Program-made: the position numbers and the translations under genes
The notes under the pieces: model-generated
Databases searched by the model: none
What the model was told of the DNA's origin: nothing
The model's input: only the letters and a program-made list of their open reading frames with translations
Source of the DNA: Nocardia macrotermitis
GTDB lineage: Bacteria > Actinomycetota > Actinomycetes > Mycobacteriales > Mycobacteriaceae
Assembly (NCBI RefSeq): GCF_009604405.1
Contig: NZ_WEGK01000019.1
Span: 62,001 to 126,000 of the forward strand
Direction: 5' to 3'
DNA length: 64,000 nt
Part shown: positions 1 through 8,570 of the stretch, one piece after another
Numbering within the stretch: position 1 is the stretch's first letter
How the letters are laid out: each line of letters begins with the position of its first letter

Positions 1-117
1 CAGCGGGTTACGGGTGCGTGATCGCCGCGCTGTCCCGGTTGCCCGGAAAATCACTGTCTTGTGCCGAATATCCGCGCTACGGTAGTGATCTGAATCCGAG
101 CTGAGGGGAGGCACGGT

Positions 118-333
118 ATGTGGGAGTGGAGCAGAACCGTCACCGAGAGGGCCGTCGCGGCGGGATGGATCGGTCGGGGCGTGCGGGAGCCGCAGCCGAC
201 GATCCTGGACCCGGAGCCGTGGGCCGAGGCGCAGGAACAGCGGGAGCAGCCGGGCGAGCGTTCCGGCGATCACCGAGACGGCGACATGTTCGCCGGGGCA
301 TCCGCGATGAGCAGCTATTGCCTCGCAGGCTGA
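118..333 (+). CDS. possible small hypothetical protein, 71 aa
   Basis: A short reading frame starts at an ATG preceded by a good ribosome binding site (GGGGAGG, a few bases upstream), with a possible -10 (TACGGT) at 80-85. The product starts MWEWSRTVTERAVAAGWIGR and has no domain I recognise; its second half is rich in Glu, Gln, Arg and Asp. It ends just before the perfect hairpin that precedes birA. Out-of-frame open reading frames are common in such GC-rich DNA, so only the ribosome binding site argues for it. Confidence 0.35.
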   Translation: MWEWSRTVTERAVAAGWIGRGVREPQPTILDPEPWAEAQEQREQPGERSGDHRDGDMFAGASAMSSYCLAG

Positions 334-345
334 GCCGATGAGCGC

Positions 346-382
346 CGAGGGCGTCGCATCCATCGTGGATGCGACGCCCTCG
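346..382. terminator. perfect 17-bp hairpin upstream of birA
   Basis: CGAGGGCGTCGCATCCA at 346-362 is followed by a 3-nt loop and its exact reverse complement at 366-382. There is no T-run on either side. It lies between the small frame ending at 333 and the birA promoter, so it may end incoming transcription, as T-less hairpins often seem to do in actinobacteria. Its role is inferred. Confidence 0.55.
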
Positions 383-430
383 CCGCGTCCGGACGCGTTC
401 GCGCGCCGGGGCCGGTGTAGCCTGCCAGAC

Positions 431-1234
431 GTGCACAGGCCCCCCTTGGACATCGCTGAGCTGCGACGGAGCATTGCCGAATCACCGGATCCGGCGTTCT
501 TCTCACGGATCGACGTGGTCGAGTCGACCGGATCCACCAACGCCGATCTGGTCGCGCGGGCCGCCGACCCGGCGGCGGATGGGCACGTGCTGCTCGCCGA
601 GGCCCAGGAGCGCGGGCGGGGACGTCACGACCGGGTGTGGTCGAGTCCGCCGCGGGCGCAACTGGCATTGTCGATGCTGGTCCGTCCGGCCGGTATCGCC
701 CCGGCCGCACTGGGCTGGCTGCCGCTGCTGACCGGGGTGGCGGTGGTGGACGCGGTGCGCGAGGCGACCGGACTGAACGCGAATCTCAAGTGGCCCAACG
801 ACATTCTCATCGAGGGCCGCAAGGTCTCGGGCATCCTGGCCGAGGTCGCCTCCCCGGGGGCCGCGCCCGCGGTGGTGATCGGCGTCGGGCTGAATGTCAG
901 TCTGACGCAAGAGGAATTGCCCGTTCCGCACGCCACGTCGCTGACGCTGTCCGGCGCGGACGAGGTCGATCGTACCGCGCTGACGCTGTCGATCCTGCGG
1001 CAGTTCGCCGCGCGGTTCACCGCGTGGCGCGACGCGCGGTGGGACACGATGGATCTGGCGCGGCGGTACCGCGCACGCTGCATCACCCTCGGTGCCGAGG
1101 TGCGAGCCGAATTGCCCGGCGGCGAAGTACTTCTCGGCATCGCGACCGATGTGGACGAGGTCGGTCGCCTGCTCATCGGGAACCGGGCGGTCTCGGCGGG
1201 CGACGTCACCCACCTGCGCCCGGTCGAACAGTAG
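431..1234 (+). CDS. birA: biotin--[acetyl-CoA-carboxylase] ligase BirA
   Basis: Biotin protein ligase activates biotin with ATP and attaches it to the lysine of biotin carboxyl carrier domains, here probably the acyl-CoA carboxylases that supply malonyl- and methylmalonyl-CoA for lipid synthesis. The protein (267 aa) has the ligase signatures STGSTNADL, GRGRHDRVW and KWPNDI, and a short C-terminal domain ending near HLRPVEQ. No N-terminal DNA-binding domain is present, so this is the non-regulatory type. I chose GTG 431 because a TAGCCT -10 box (418-423) lies 7 nt upstream, which fits a leaderless transcript. An ATG at 338 would add 31 unconserved residues that run through the hairpin. Confidence 0.93.
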   Translation: MHRPPLDIAELRRSIAESPDPAFFSRIDVVESTGSTNADLVARAADPAADGHVLLAEAQERGRGRHDRVWSSPPRAQLALSMLVRPAGIAPAALGWLPLLTGVAVVDAVREATGLNANLKWPNDILIEGRKVSGILAEVASPGAAPAVVIGVGLNVSLTQEELPVPHATSLTLSGADEVDRTALTLSILRQFAARFTAWRDARWDTMDLARRYRARCITLGAEVRAELPGGEVLLGIATDVDEVGRLLIGNRAVSAGDVTHLRPVEQ

Positions 1235-1249
1235 TCGCCGGCGCGACGG

Positions 1250-2203
1250 CTACACCGTCACCAACGCCCGCGCCGCCTCCCGCGCCAGCAGCCGATCGCG
1301 CTGTTCCTCGAACTTGCGCACATCGCTCTCCTGCTTGGTCAGATAGGCCGCGAGCTGCTCGCGTGCCTGCTCACCGCGCGGCCCGAAATCGTTGCGCTCG
1401 AAGATCCGCCACTGCTTGAGCACCGGCAACACCACTTCCTCGTGATGCTGGCGCAGGTCGTAGATGCCGTGCTTGGCCATCATCGCGCCGTTGCGGCGGA
1501 AGTTGGGCATCCCGTAGCCGGGCATGGTGAAGTTGGTGAGCACCTTGACAATCGCCTCGATCTGCTGATCCGGCACCAGGTCCAGCGCCGCCGCGCACAA
1601 TGTGCGGTAGAAGATCATGTGCAGGTTCTCGTCCAGGGCCACCCGCTGCAACATGCGATCGGCGATCGGATCGTCGCAGACCTTGCCCGTATTGCGGTGT
1701 GAGACACGGGTTGCCAGCTCCTGGAAGGTCACATAGGCGACATTGTCCAGGAACCCGCCCCAGTCGTCGGGGGAGTGCGCGCCGTTGGTCATGTGGATCA
1801 TCCGAGCCTGTTCCAGCGCAACGGGATCCACCGCGCGGGTGACCACCAGGTAGTCGCGGATGACGATGCCGTGCCGGTTCTCCTCGGCGGTCCAGCGCCC
1901 GACCCAGGTGCCCCAGGCCCCATCCTGCGAGAAGTTCTCGGCGATCTCGCGGTGATAGGACGGCAGGTTGTCCTCGGTGAGCAGGTTGGTGATCATCGCG
2001 ACCCTGCCGACCTCGCCGAGCCCGGATTGCGAAGGGTCCCAATCCTGTCCGCCCATCGCCGCGAAGTTGCGGCCCAGATCCCACGGCACGTAATCGTGCG
2101 GGTGCCACTCCTTGGCCATCGACAGATGCCGGTTCAGGTTCTGTTCGGCCACCGGCTCGAGTTCGGTGAGGATCTCCAGCTGGGTCAAATCCTTGGTCAA
2201 CAC
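1250..2203 (-). CDS. acyl-[acyl-carrier-protein] desaturase, DesA family
   Basis: A soluble diiron desaturase that puts a double bond into an acyl chain held on acyl carrier protein. It resembles mycobacterial DesA1/DesA2, which are linked to mycolate precursor synthesis. The 317-aa protein shows the ferritin-like metal ligands: E77 and H84, the E108-x-x-H111 pair in EENRHG, E162, and E192-x-x-H195 in DENLH. The start is GTG 2203 (MLTKDLTQLE), preceded by GGAGG at close spacing; an upstream ATG at 2221 would place the ribosome binding site inside the gene. A TAGGTT -10 box lies on the minus strand at 2227-2232. The C-terminus is charged and probably helical. The family is clear; the exact substrate is not. 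Confidence 0.88.
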   Translation of the reverse strand: MLTKDLTQLEILTELEPVAEQNLNRHLSMAKEWHPHDYVPWDLGRNFAAMGGQDWDPSQSGLGEVGRVAMITNLLTEDNLPSYHREIAENFSQDGAWGTWVGRWTAEENRHGIVIRDYLVVTRAVDPVALEQARMIHMTNGAHSPDDWGGFLDNVAYVTFQELATRVSHRNTGKVCDDPIADRMLQRVALDENLHMIFYRTLCAAALDLVPDQQIEAIVKVLTNFTMPGYGMPNFRRNGAMMAKHGIYDLRQHHEEVVLPVLKQWRIFERNDFGPRGEQAREQLAAYLTKQESDVRKFEEQRDRLLAREAARALVTV

Positions 2204-2472
2204 ACGCCTCCGCTGTCGCAAATCGGAACCTACGGAAATCGGACAGATATCTCAGTGCTGCGGTAACTGCTGTCGCGGTGATGCTGGTACTGCGGATGTT
2301 TCGGTACTGATGCTCGGCCGCCGCTGATCTCGTGGGGCACTGCCGATTTCTCGCCGAGCGCGGCTCCGGTCGGACCGGTGCGGTGCAACTGCCCTGCGCA
2401 ACCCCGCGGCAACTGCTGTGGTGCGCGTCGGCTGCCGGTTATTCTCGCACGATCGCGCGGTAGGGTCATTTC

Positions 2473-3030
2473 ATGGGTTATCCGGAGGGGTTGCTCGCGC
2501 CGGACGAGCGCTTGCTGTTGCATCGTCATCCGCATTGGAAGATGTTGTTCTGGCCCGCGGTCACCTTCATCGTGGCGACCGCGCTGGCCGGATTCGCGGG
2601 CGGCCTGGCCTGGCGGCACGTGCAGGACACCGCGCGCACGGTGGTGCTGCTCGCCATCGCGGCGGTCTGGGCGGTGCTGGTGCTGTGGCGCGGCGCCGGA
2701 CCGGTGATCCGTTGGGGGTCAACGCATTTCATCATCACCGATCGCCGGGTGCTGGTGCGTGAGGGGGTCTTCACCCATACCGGTATCGATATCCCGATGA
2801 ACCGCATCGCCAGTGTTCAGTTCCGGCACAGGCTTTTCGAGCGGCTGCTCGGGACCGGGACGTTGATCCTGGACGCCGCGTCGGGGGATCCGCTGGAGTA
2901 CCACGACATTCCCGAGGTCGAGCACGTGCACGCGCTGCTGTATCACGAGGTCTTCGACAGCACCCGGGATTCGCGTCCGGACCGGCAGCCCGGCCCGGAT
3001 TCCCAGCGCGGACAGCGGGACTACCGTTGA
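2473..3030 (+). CDS. PH-domain (bPH2) membrane protein
   Basis: A 185-aa membrane protein with two hydrophobic segments (about residues 27-49 and 52-70) followed by a bacterial PH-like domain of the YdbS/bPH2 type (about 75-150, with FIITDRRVLVREGVF and IPMNRIASVQ). The function of these domains is not established. The C-terminal 25 residues are hydrophilic (Arg/Gln/Asp/Pro). The same gene sits beside birA in mycobacteria, which supports the assignment. A TAGGGT -10 box at 2461-2466 lies 6 nt from the ATG, so the transcript is probably leaderless. Confidence 0.85.
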   Translation: MGYPEGLLAPDERLLLHRHPHWKMLFWPAVTFIVATALAGFAGGLAWRHVQDTARTVVLLAIAAVWAVLVLWRGAGPVIRWGSTHFIITDRRVLVREGVFTHTGIDIPMNRIASVQFRHRLFERLLGTGTLILDAASGDPLEYHDIPEVEHVHALLYHEVFDSTRDSRPDRQPGPDSQRGQRDYR

Positions 3031-3071
3031 TCGGTGCGTGGCCCGGTGTGTCACCAACGTAGTCTGGTCAC

Positions 3072-3749
3072 GTGACCGCCGTATTGCTCGCCGAAGACGA
3101 CGAGGCCATCGCAGCCCCGCTGTCCCGGGCGCTGGGACGCGAGGGTTATTCGGTGACCGTGGAAAGTTTCGGCCCGGCCGTCCTCGAGCGTGCCCTGCAC
3201 GGTGAGCACGATCTGCTGATCCTGGATCTGGGCCTGCCCGGTATGGACGGGCTCGAGGTCTGCCGCCAGGTCCGCGCCAGCGGGGCGGATCTCGCGGTGC
3301 TGATGCTCACCGCCCGCACCGACGAGGTCGACTTCGTCGTCGGCCTGGACGCCGGCGCCGACGACTACGTCGGCAAACCGTTCCGCCTCGCCGAACTGCT
3401 GGCCCGGGTGCGAGCGTTGTTGCGGCGCAGCGGAATCGGTGACGAGGCCGTGGAGATCGGCGGTATCCGGCTGGAACCGCAGGCCCGGCGCGTCATGGTC
3501 AACGGCCACGAGGTGAATCTGGCCAACAAGGAGTACGAGCTGCTCAAGGTGCTGATCGACCGGGCCGGCCAGGTGGTGCCGCGCGAGGCGATCCTGCGCG
3601 AGGTGTGGGGCGACGCGGATCTGCGCGGCTCCAAGACGCTCGACATGCACATGTCCTGGCTGCGTCGCAAGATCGGCGACGAGGGGCCGGTGGCCGAGCG
3701 GCGCATCGTCACAGTCCGGGGCGTCGGCTTCCGGTTCAACACCGACTGA
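3072..3749 (+). CDS. OmpR/PhoB-family response regulator
   Basis: A two-component transcription factor of 225 aa. The receiver domain (1-115) has the acidic pair D9-D10, the phospho-acceptor D52 in LILDLGLPGMDG, and the conserved Thr (LTART) and Lys (GKPF). A winged-helix DNA-binding domain (about 125-225) ends with the characteristic RRIVTVRGVGFRF. The start is GTG 3072, with a TAGTCT -10 box at 3060-3065, so leaderless. The histidine kinase gene follows after 6 bp, so the two are co-transcribed. The target genes cannot be told from sequence. Confidence 0.92.
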   Translation: MTAVLLAEDDEAIAAPLSRALGREGYSVTVESFGPAVLERALHGEHDLLILDLGLPGMDGLEVCRQVRASGADLAVLMLTARTDEVDFVVGLDAGADDYVGKPFRLAELLARVRALLRRSGIGDEAVEIGGIRLEPQARRVMVNGHEVNLANKEYELLKVLIDRAGQVVPREAILREVWGDADLRGSKTLDMHMSWLRRKIGDEGPVAERRIVTVRGVGFRFNTD

Positions 3750-3755
3750 TCGCCG

Positions 3756-5066
3756 ATGCGGCGCAGAATTCTGCGGTCCATGCTGGCCGCGCTGCTGCTC
3801 ACCACGGTGGTGCTGGGTATCCCGCTGGCCTTCACGGCCTGGCAGTGGGTGGCCGACATCAACCGCAACGACCTGATGGCCCGGCTGGATCGGATGGCGC
3901 AGGAGGTGCGCGGGCAGGAGCTGGCGGACGGGCTGGTGCACGGCACCCTGGATCTGCATCTGGTGCAGGCGCTGATTCCGGAGGGCGGCAAGCTCACGAT
4001 CATCTACCCGACCCCCGAGGACGCGGCGCTGAGCGTCACCGCGGGCGTGCCGACCGTCGAGGATCCGGTGGCGCAGTCGCTGTCGATGGGCACCTCGGGG
4101 TCGCTGCGGCTGGAGGTGCCCGCGGAGCGGATGCACGAGATGCAGTGGCAGGCCGTGGCCGCGGTGGGTCTGGTGGCGTTGGCCTCGCTGGCTGCGGGCG
4201 TCGCGGTGGCGGTGGTGACCGCACGTCGGGTGGCCGATCCGCTGCGGGATGTGGCGGGCCGGGCCGCGCGCCTGGCGATGGGCGATTTCCGGTTGGAGGC
4301 CCGGCGGCACGGCATCACCGAACTAGATCGGGTCTCCGATGTGCTCGATTCGGCCGCGGTCGAGATCGCGGGTCGGTTGCAGCGCGAACATACGCTGGTC
4401 GCGGACGTCTCCCATCAGCTGCGCAGCCGCCTGACCGCGGTGCGGCTGCGTCTGGACGAGCTGTCCGCGCACGACGACCCGGACGTGGTGCACGAGGCCG
4501 AGGAGGCGATGGCCCAGGTCGACCGGCTCACCTCCGCCATCGATGAGCTGGTGCGGGCCTCGCGCGACGAGAACGCCGCCGACCGGGATCCGGTGCCGGT
4601 GGTGGAGGAATTGCGCGGGGTGGTGGCCGAGTGGCGGCATCCGTTCGCCGACGCCGGACGCCGGTTGATCCTGTCGGGTGATCCGACATTGCGCGCGCCG
4701 GTGACCGGTTCGCGGCTGCGGGAGGCGCTCGCGGTGCTGGTGGACAACGCCCTGATGCACGGTGCGGGCGATTGCACGGTGTCGGTGCGCACGGTCTACG
4801 GCGGGCCGGATCGGGAGCCGCTGATCGCGGTCGAGGTGGCCGACGAGGGCGACGGCGTCAGCGACGATCTGGCCCCGCACATCTTCGACCGCGGTTTCTC
4901 CGGTGCCGGATCGACCGGCGTGGGGTTGGCGCTGGCGCGGGCGTTGATCGAGGCGGACGGGGGACGGTTGGAGTTGCAGCGGCGGCGTCCGGCGTTGTTC
5001 GCGGTGTTCCTGGGGAAGCCGACGCGGGCGCGCACGACGATCGGGGTAGCGGGCGAGCCACGCTGA
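3756..5066 (+). CDS. sensor histidine kinase
   Basis: Membrane kinase partner of the upstream response regulator (436 aa). It has an N-terminal transmembrane helix (about 8-30), a short extracytoplasmic sensor region, a second helix (about 130-155), a HAMP linker, a dimerisation domain with the phospho-accepting His at about residue 220 (DVSHQLRSRL), and an ATPase domain with the N box (VDNALMHG) and a GVGLALARALIE glycine box. The sensor region is only about 100 residues and resembles nothing I recognise. A hairpin element starts 21 nt after the stop codon. Confidence 0.92.
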   Translation: MRRRILRSMLAALLLTTVVLGIPLAFTAWQWVADINRNDLMARLDRMAQEVRGQELADGLVHGTLDLHLVQALIPEGGKLTIIYPTPEDAALSVTAGVPTVEDPVAQSLSMGTSGSLRLEVPAERMHEMQWQAVAAVGLVALASLAAGVAVAVVTARRVADPLRDVAGRAARLAMGDFRLEARRHGITELDRVSDVLDSAAVEIAGRLQREHTLVADVSHQLRSRLTAVRLRLDELSAHDDPDVVHEAEEAMAQVDRLTSAIDELVRASRDENAADRDPVPVVEELRGVVAEWRHPFADAGRRLILSGDPTLRAPVTGSRLREALAVLVDNALMHGAGDCTVSVRTVYGGPDREPLIAVEVADEGDGVSDDLAPHIFDRGFSGAGSTGVGLALARALIEADGGRLELQRRRPALFAVFLGKPTRARTTIGVAGEPR

Positions 5067-5086
5067 GCTGTATTTTTGGCTGTATT

Positions 5087-5205
5087 TTTGGCCTCCGCTT
5101 CGCTCCGGCGGGTTTTCGGCGCCCGTGTGGCTCGTCGTTCACCCCTCGAGACTCGGCCTTCGGCCATGCGCTTCGAGGGCTGAACGACGAGCCGCGCCGA
5201 AAACC
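5087..5205. repeat. 119-nt hairpin element, copy D (diverged)
   Basis: Begins with TTTGGCCTCCGCTTCGCTCC, as do copies A and B. Outer arms GGTTTTCGGCGC (5111-5122) and its exact complement at 5194-5205 enclose inner arms GGCTCGTCGTTCA (5129-5141) and its complement at 5181-5193, then an apical CCCTCGA/TCGAGGG stem. The interior has almost no sequence in common with the copies at 11.1 and 49.5 kb, but the total length (119 nt) and the position of the outer stem are the same. It starts 21 nt after the histidine kinase stop. Confidence 0.8.
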
Positions 5206-5520
5206 TTTGGGGTTGGGCTTGTTGAGCCTTTCGCTTCGCGGGCAACTCCCGGCCGGACAGAGACGGTTCGCCGCTGGGTGCGTTGGTGGTTGCGTTGGGT
5301 TGGCTCGGTGGCTTGCTGGCTCGCGCCGAAAACCTTTGGAGTGTGCTTGCTGAGCCTTCGCTTCGCGGGCAACTTCCAGCCGGACGGAGACGGTTCGCCG
5401 CTGGGTGCGTTGGGCTGGCTCGGTGGCTCGCGCCGAAAACCCTTGGGGTTGGGCTTGCTGAGCCTTTCGCTTCGCGGGCGATTTCCAGCGGGACGGAGAC
5501 GGTTCGCCGCTGGGCGCGTT
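5194..5520. repeat. three imperfect tandem repeats in the gap between kinase and GtrA genes
   Basis: Three units start with GCGCCGAAAACC at 5194, 5323 and 5430 and are about 129, 107 and 91 bp long. Each contains GCTTCGCGGGC and GAGACGGTTCGCCGCTGGG. They seem to grow out of the right arm of hairpin copy D, whose last 12 bases are the first bases of unit 1. The whole 488-bp gap between the convergent genes holds these repeats and no convincing gene. Confidence 0.8.
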
Positions 5521-5554
5521 ACGAGGTGGTCGGGTTGTGTTGGGGGCCCTGCGG

Positions 5555-6103
5555 TTAGTGCGGGGTTTCGGTGTTGCGCTCTTCTTCGTAGAGTTCCTCG
5601 AATTCGTCTACGAGGGCGTCGATTTCGTCGGGGAAGACCCAGCGCTTCATGGTCCAATATCGGAACGCCATCTGCAGGAGGTTGCCGATGATGAAGGCGC
5701 TGACGAAGTCGGAGATGTTTTCGGTGGTGAGGCTCACATTCGGGACGCGTAGGCCGAACCAGTAGCTCGAGATCCACAGCGGAATATTGCTCAGCAGTAC
5801 ACCGATGCCGCTGACCACGAAGAACAGCAGCGCCTCGTGATGACGTTCGCGGCCGCCGCGGCCCTTGAACGACCATTCCCGGTTCAGGATGTAGGACGCG
5901 ATGACCGCGATCACACCGGAGATGATCTTGGCGGTGACCGGTTTGGGCGAGAGCACCGTCAGCTTCAAGGCATAGAAAATGCCGCTGTCGATGATGAAAG
6001 TGGTCGCTCCGACAATGGCGAACTTGATCAGTTCGTTATGACGGATTGCAAGGTCCCGCAGCGTTTTGGGCAGGACGCTGACCACATTGTCGACGATTGA
6101 CAC
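5555..6103 (-). CDS. GtrA-family membrane protein
   Basis: A 182-aa protein with four hydrophobic segments typical of GtrA. Members are thought to help move polyprenyl-linked sugars across the membrane or to assist glycosyltransferases in cell-envelope polysaccharide synthesis. The family signature is at the N-terminus (ELIKFAIVGATTFIIDSGIF) and the loop NREWSFKGR is typical. The C-terminus is an acidic Glu-rich tail, probably cytoplasmic. The start is GTG 6103, 6 nt from a TAGACT -10 box (6110-6115), hence probably leaderless. It is divergent from purK, as in mycobacteria. The specific pathway is unknown. Confidence 0.87.
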   Translation of the reverse strand: MSIVDNVVSVLPKTLRDLAIRHNELIKFAIVGATTFIIDSGIFYALKLTVLSPKPVTAKIISGVIAVIASYILNREWSFKGRGGRERHHEALLFFVVSGIGVLLSNIPLWISSYWFGLRVPNVSLTTENISDFVSAFIIGNLLQMAFRYWTMKRWVFPDEIDALVDEFEELYEEERNTETPH

Positions 6104-6215
6104 GGGACGAGTCTACGTCCGCCCCGACGCGGGCAACCAACCCGCACGTATTTACCGGGACCGGGCCATGACAACATTGTGGCTCGTGACGTCCCGTTCT
6201 TTCGACAATTCGGGC

Positions 6216-7394
6216 ATGCCGACCGTGACCATGATCGGTGGCGGCCAGCTTGCTCGCATGACGCATCAGGCCGCCGTGGCGCTCGGGCAGCGCCTGCGCG
6301 TGCTGGCCGAGCGTCCCGACGAACCCGCCGCCCAGGTGACCCCCGAGGTGGTGCTGGGTTCGCACACGGACCTCGCGGCCCTGCGCAAGGCCGCGGTCGG
6401 TTCGCACGCGCTGACCTTCGACCACGAGCATGTGCCGACCGAACATCTCGAGGCGCTGGTCGCCGAGGGTGTGAACGTGCAGCCGCCGCCGAGTGCGCTG
6501 ATCTTCGCGCAGGACAAGCTTGCGATGCGCACCCGGCTGGCCGAGTTCGGCGCGCCGGTTCCGGCGTTCACGGCGGTGGAGTCGGCGGCCGACGCGGTCG
6601 GTTTCGGTGACGAGCACGGCTGGCCGGTGGTGCTCAAGGCGGTGCGCGGCGGGTACGACGGTCGCGGGGTGTGGATGATCGACGACGCCGAGCAGGCCGC
6701 CACGATCGCCGGGGAACAGCTGGCGCACGGGGTGCCGCTGCTGGCCGAGCAGAAGGTGGAGTTGCGCCGGGAGTTGTCGGCGATGGTCGCGCGCTCGCCG
6801 TTCGGGCAGGCCGCGGTGTGGCCGGTGGTGGAGACCGTGCAGCGGGACGGGCAGTGCGCGGTGGTGATCGCGCCCGCGCCGGAGCTGCCGGAGGAACTCG
6901 CCGCGCAGGCGCAGTCGCTGGCGTTGCGCCTGGCTGCCGAGCTGGGTGTGACGGGCGTGATGGCGGTGGAGCTGTTCGAGACACACGACGGTGAGCTGCT
7001 GGTGAACGAGCTGGCGATGCGGCCGCACAATTCCGGGCACTGGGGGATGGACGGCGCGGTCACCGGTCAGTTCGAACAGCATCTGCGCGCGGTGCTGGAC
7101 TATCCGCTCGGCGACACCACCCCGCTCGCGCCGGTGACGGTGATGGCGAACATCCTGGGTGCGCTCGAAGCCCCGGAGATGTCGATGGACGAGCGCCTGC
7201 ACCACCTGTTCGCGCGCCTGCCCGAGGCGCGAGTTCACTTGTACGGCAAGGGCGAACGCCCGCACCGCAAGATCGGGCACGTGAATATTCTCGGCGACGA
7301 CGTCGCGCTGGTACGGGAGAAGGCCGAGCGTGCGGCGCACTGGATGTCGCACGCCGAATGGACCGATGGATGGGATCCCCACGATGAGCACTGA
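6216..7394 (+). CDS. purK: N5-carboxyaminoimidazole ribonucleotide synthase PurK
   Basis: An ATP-grasp enzyme that carboxylates aminoimidazole ribonucleotide with bicarbonate in purine synthesis; PurE then rearranges the product. The protein begins with a dinucleotide-like glycine loop (MIGGGQLARM), continues through the ATP-grasp fold (KAVRGGYDGRGVW, ELAMRPHNSGHW) and is 392 aa from ATG 6216, a usual length. In-frame starts also exist at ATG 6168 and GTG 6186; none has a clear ribosome binding site, so the start is uncertain. The 3' end overlaps the purE start by 11 nt, showing translational coupling. Confidence 0.93.
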   Translation: MPTVTMIGGGQLARMTHQAAVALGQRLRVLAERPDEPAAQVTPEVVLGSHTDLAALRKAAVGSHALTFDHEHVPTEHLEALVAEGVNVQPPPSALIFAQDKLAMRTRLAEFGAPVPAFTAVESAADAVGFGDEHGWPVVLKAVRGGYDGRGVWMIDDAEQAATIAGEQLAHGVPLLAEQKVELRRELSAMVARSPFGQAAVWPVVETVQRDGQCAVVIAPAPELPEELAAQAQSLALRLAAELGVTGVMAVELFETHDGELLVNELAMRPHNSGHWGMDGAVTGQFEQHLRAVLDYPLGDTTPLAPVTVMANILGALEAPEMSMDERLHHLFARLPEARVHLYGKGERPHRKIGHVNILGDDVALVREKAERAAHWMSHAEWTDGWDPHDEH

Positions 7395-7920
7395 GCAACC
7401 GAATCCCGTGCGGGACAACGCTTCCGGTCCGGAGGTCGGCCTGATCATGGGCAGCGACTCGGACTGGCCCACCATGCAGGCCGCGGCGGAAGCGTTGGCG
7501 GAGTTCGACATTCGCTTCGAGGTCGGCGTCGTCTCGGCCCACCGCACCCCCCAGCGCATGCTCGACTACGCCCGCGACGCCGCCTCCCGCGGCCTGCGCG
7601 TCATCATCGCCGGCGCGGGCGGCGCGGCCCACCTCCCCGGCATGGTCGCCGCGGCCACCCCCCTCCCGGTCATCGGCGTCCCCGTCCCCTTGAAATACCT
7701 CGACGGCATGGACTCCCTGCTGTCCATCGTCCAGATGCCCGCCGGCGTCCCCGTCGCCACCGTCTCCATCGGCGGCGCCCGCAACGCGGGCCTGCTGGCG
7801 GTCCGCATCCTCGCCACCACCGACCCCACCCTCCGCACCCGCATGGAACAGTTCCAAGCCGGCCTGGAAACCATGGTCCTGGAAAAAGACGCAGCCCTGC
7901 GCACCCGCCTCCTGGGCTGA
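7384..7920 (+). CDS. purE: N5-carboxyaminoimidazole ribonucleotide mutase PurE
   Basis: Class I PurE moves the carboxyl group from N5 to C4 of the imidazole ring, completing the step begun by PurK. The 178-aa sequence has the signatures GLIMGSDSDW, VVSAHRTPQRM and IAGAGGAAHLPGM and ends near KDAALRTRLLG. The ATG lies inside the last codons of purK. A stem-loop follows at 7949-7977. Confidence 0.95.
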   Translation: MSTEQPNPVRDNASGPEVGLIMGSDSDWPTMQAAAEALAEFDIRFEVGVVSAHRTPQRMLDYARDAASRGLRVIIAGAGGAAHLPGMVAAATPLPVIGVPVPLKYLDGMDSLLSIVQMPAGVPVATVSIGGARNAGLLAVRILATTDPTLRTRMEQFQAGLETMVLEKDAALRTRLLG

Positions 7921-7948
7921 CCCACTCGGCGGAACGGCCTCACGCCTC

Positions 7949-7977
7949 GAGGTCGCGTGTCATCGATGCGCGACCTC
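7949..7977. terminator. stem-loop after purE
   Basis: GAGGTCGCG (7949-7957) pairs exactly with CGCGACCTC (7969-7977) around an 11-nt loop. It sits between the convergent purE and PIN-toxin genes and may end transcription from one or both sides. No T-run is present. Confidence 0.5.
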
Positions 7978-8003
7978 GCTGGGCCAACTACGAAACAGGT
8001 TGT

Positions 8004-8570
8004 TCAACAACCGATTCGACGGTCCCGAAGAGCGGCGACGGCTTCGACCAGCCCTGCCCGCTCGAGTGCGTCCAATACGTCCTGCACTGTTTCGGGCGGA
8101 TTCCTGCGCGAGTCCGCAATCTGTTGCACGCACGCCCAGACGATCCTGTCGTCGAGAGCGATCTGATCCAGGACGAAGTCGTCCGGGCTCTTGGCTTCGA
8201 TGTTCCACGAGGCGAGATATTCTGCTGGGAAGTCCGACAGGTTCGCCGTCACGATGATCTGGGCGTGTGCCTTGATGGCAGCCGCCAGGACATGCCTGTC
8301 GTCCTGATCGGGAAGTTTCAACCCATCGATCAAGGGCTCGTATCCGTTGATCAGGCAATCGGGGACTGCATCGATGATCAGGCTTCGGAGCCGAAAGAGC
8401 TTCGCATCGGGTATGTCCGGGCGTTTGGCTGCCAGATTGCTCAGCATCTCGTCGAGGATCCGATGGGTCCATCTGGCCTGCACGACGCCCGATCGGGCAA
8501 GTCGAATCAGCATGTCTCGCACGGCATTGCCGTAGAGAACGTTGGCGTCGTATACGACGACGAAGGCCAT
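8004..8570 (-). CDS. PIN-domain toxin of a toxin-antitoxin pair
   Basis: A 188-aa PIN-domain protein, expected to be a metal-dependent RNase. The acidic active-site residues are visible: D8 in VVVYDANVLYG, E41 in LDEML, D90/D91 in LPDQDDRHVLAAA, and D113 in TANLSDF. It is longer than a typical VapC (about 130 aa) and has an extra helical C-terminal region after residue 120. Its ATG overlaps the antitoxin stop codon by one base (TGATG), as expected for coupled toxin-antitoxin translation. PIN plus excisionase-type HTH pairs are common in actinobacteria. The RNA target is unknown. Confidence 0.85.
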   Translation of the reverse strand: MAFVVVYDANVLYGNAVRDMLIRLARSGVVQARWTHRILDEMLSNLAAKRPDIPDAKLFRLRSLIIDAVPDCLINGYEPLIDGLKLPDQDDRHVLAAAIKAHAQIIVTANLSDFPAEYLASWNIEAKSPDDFVLDQIALDDRIVWACVQQIADSRRNPPETVQDVLDALERAGLVEAVAALRDRRIGC

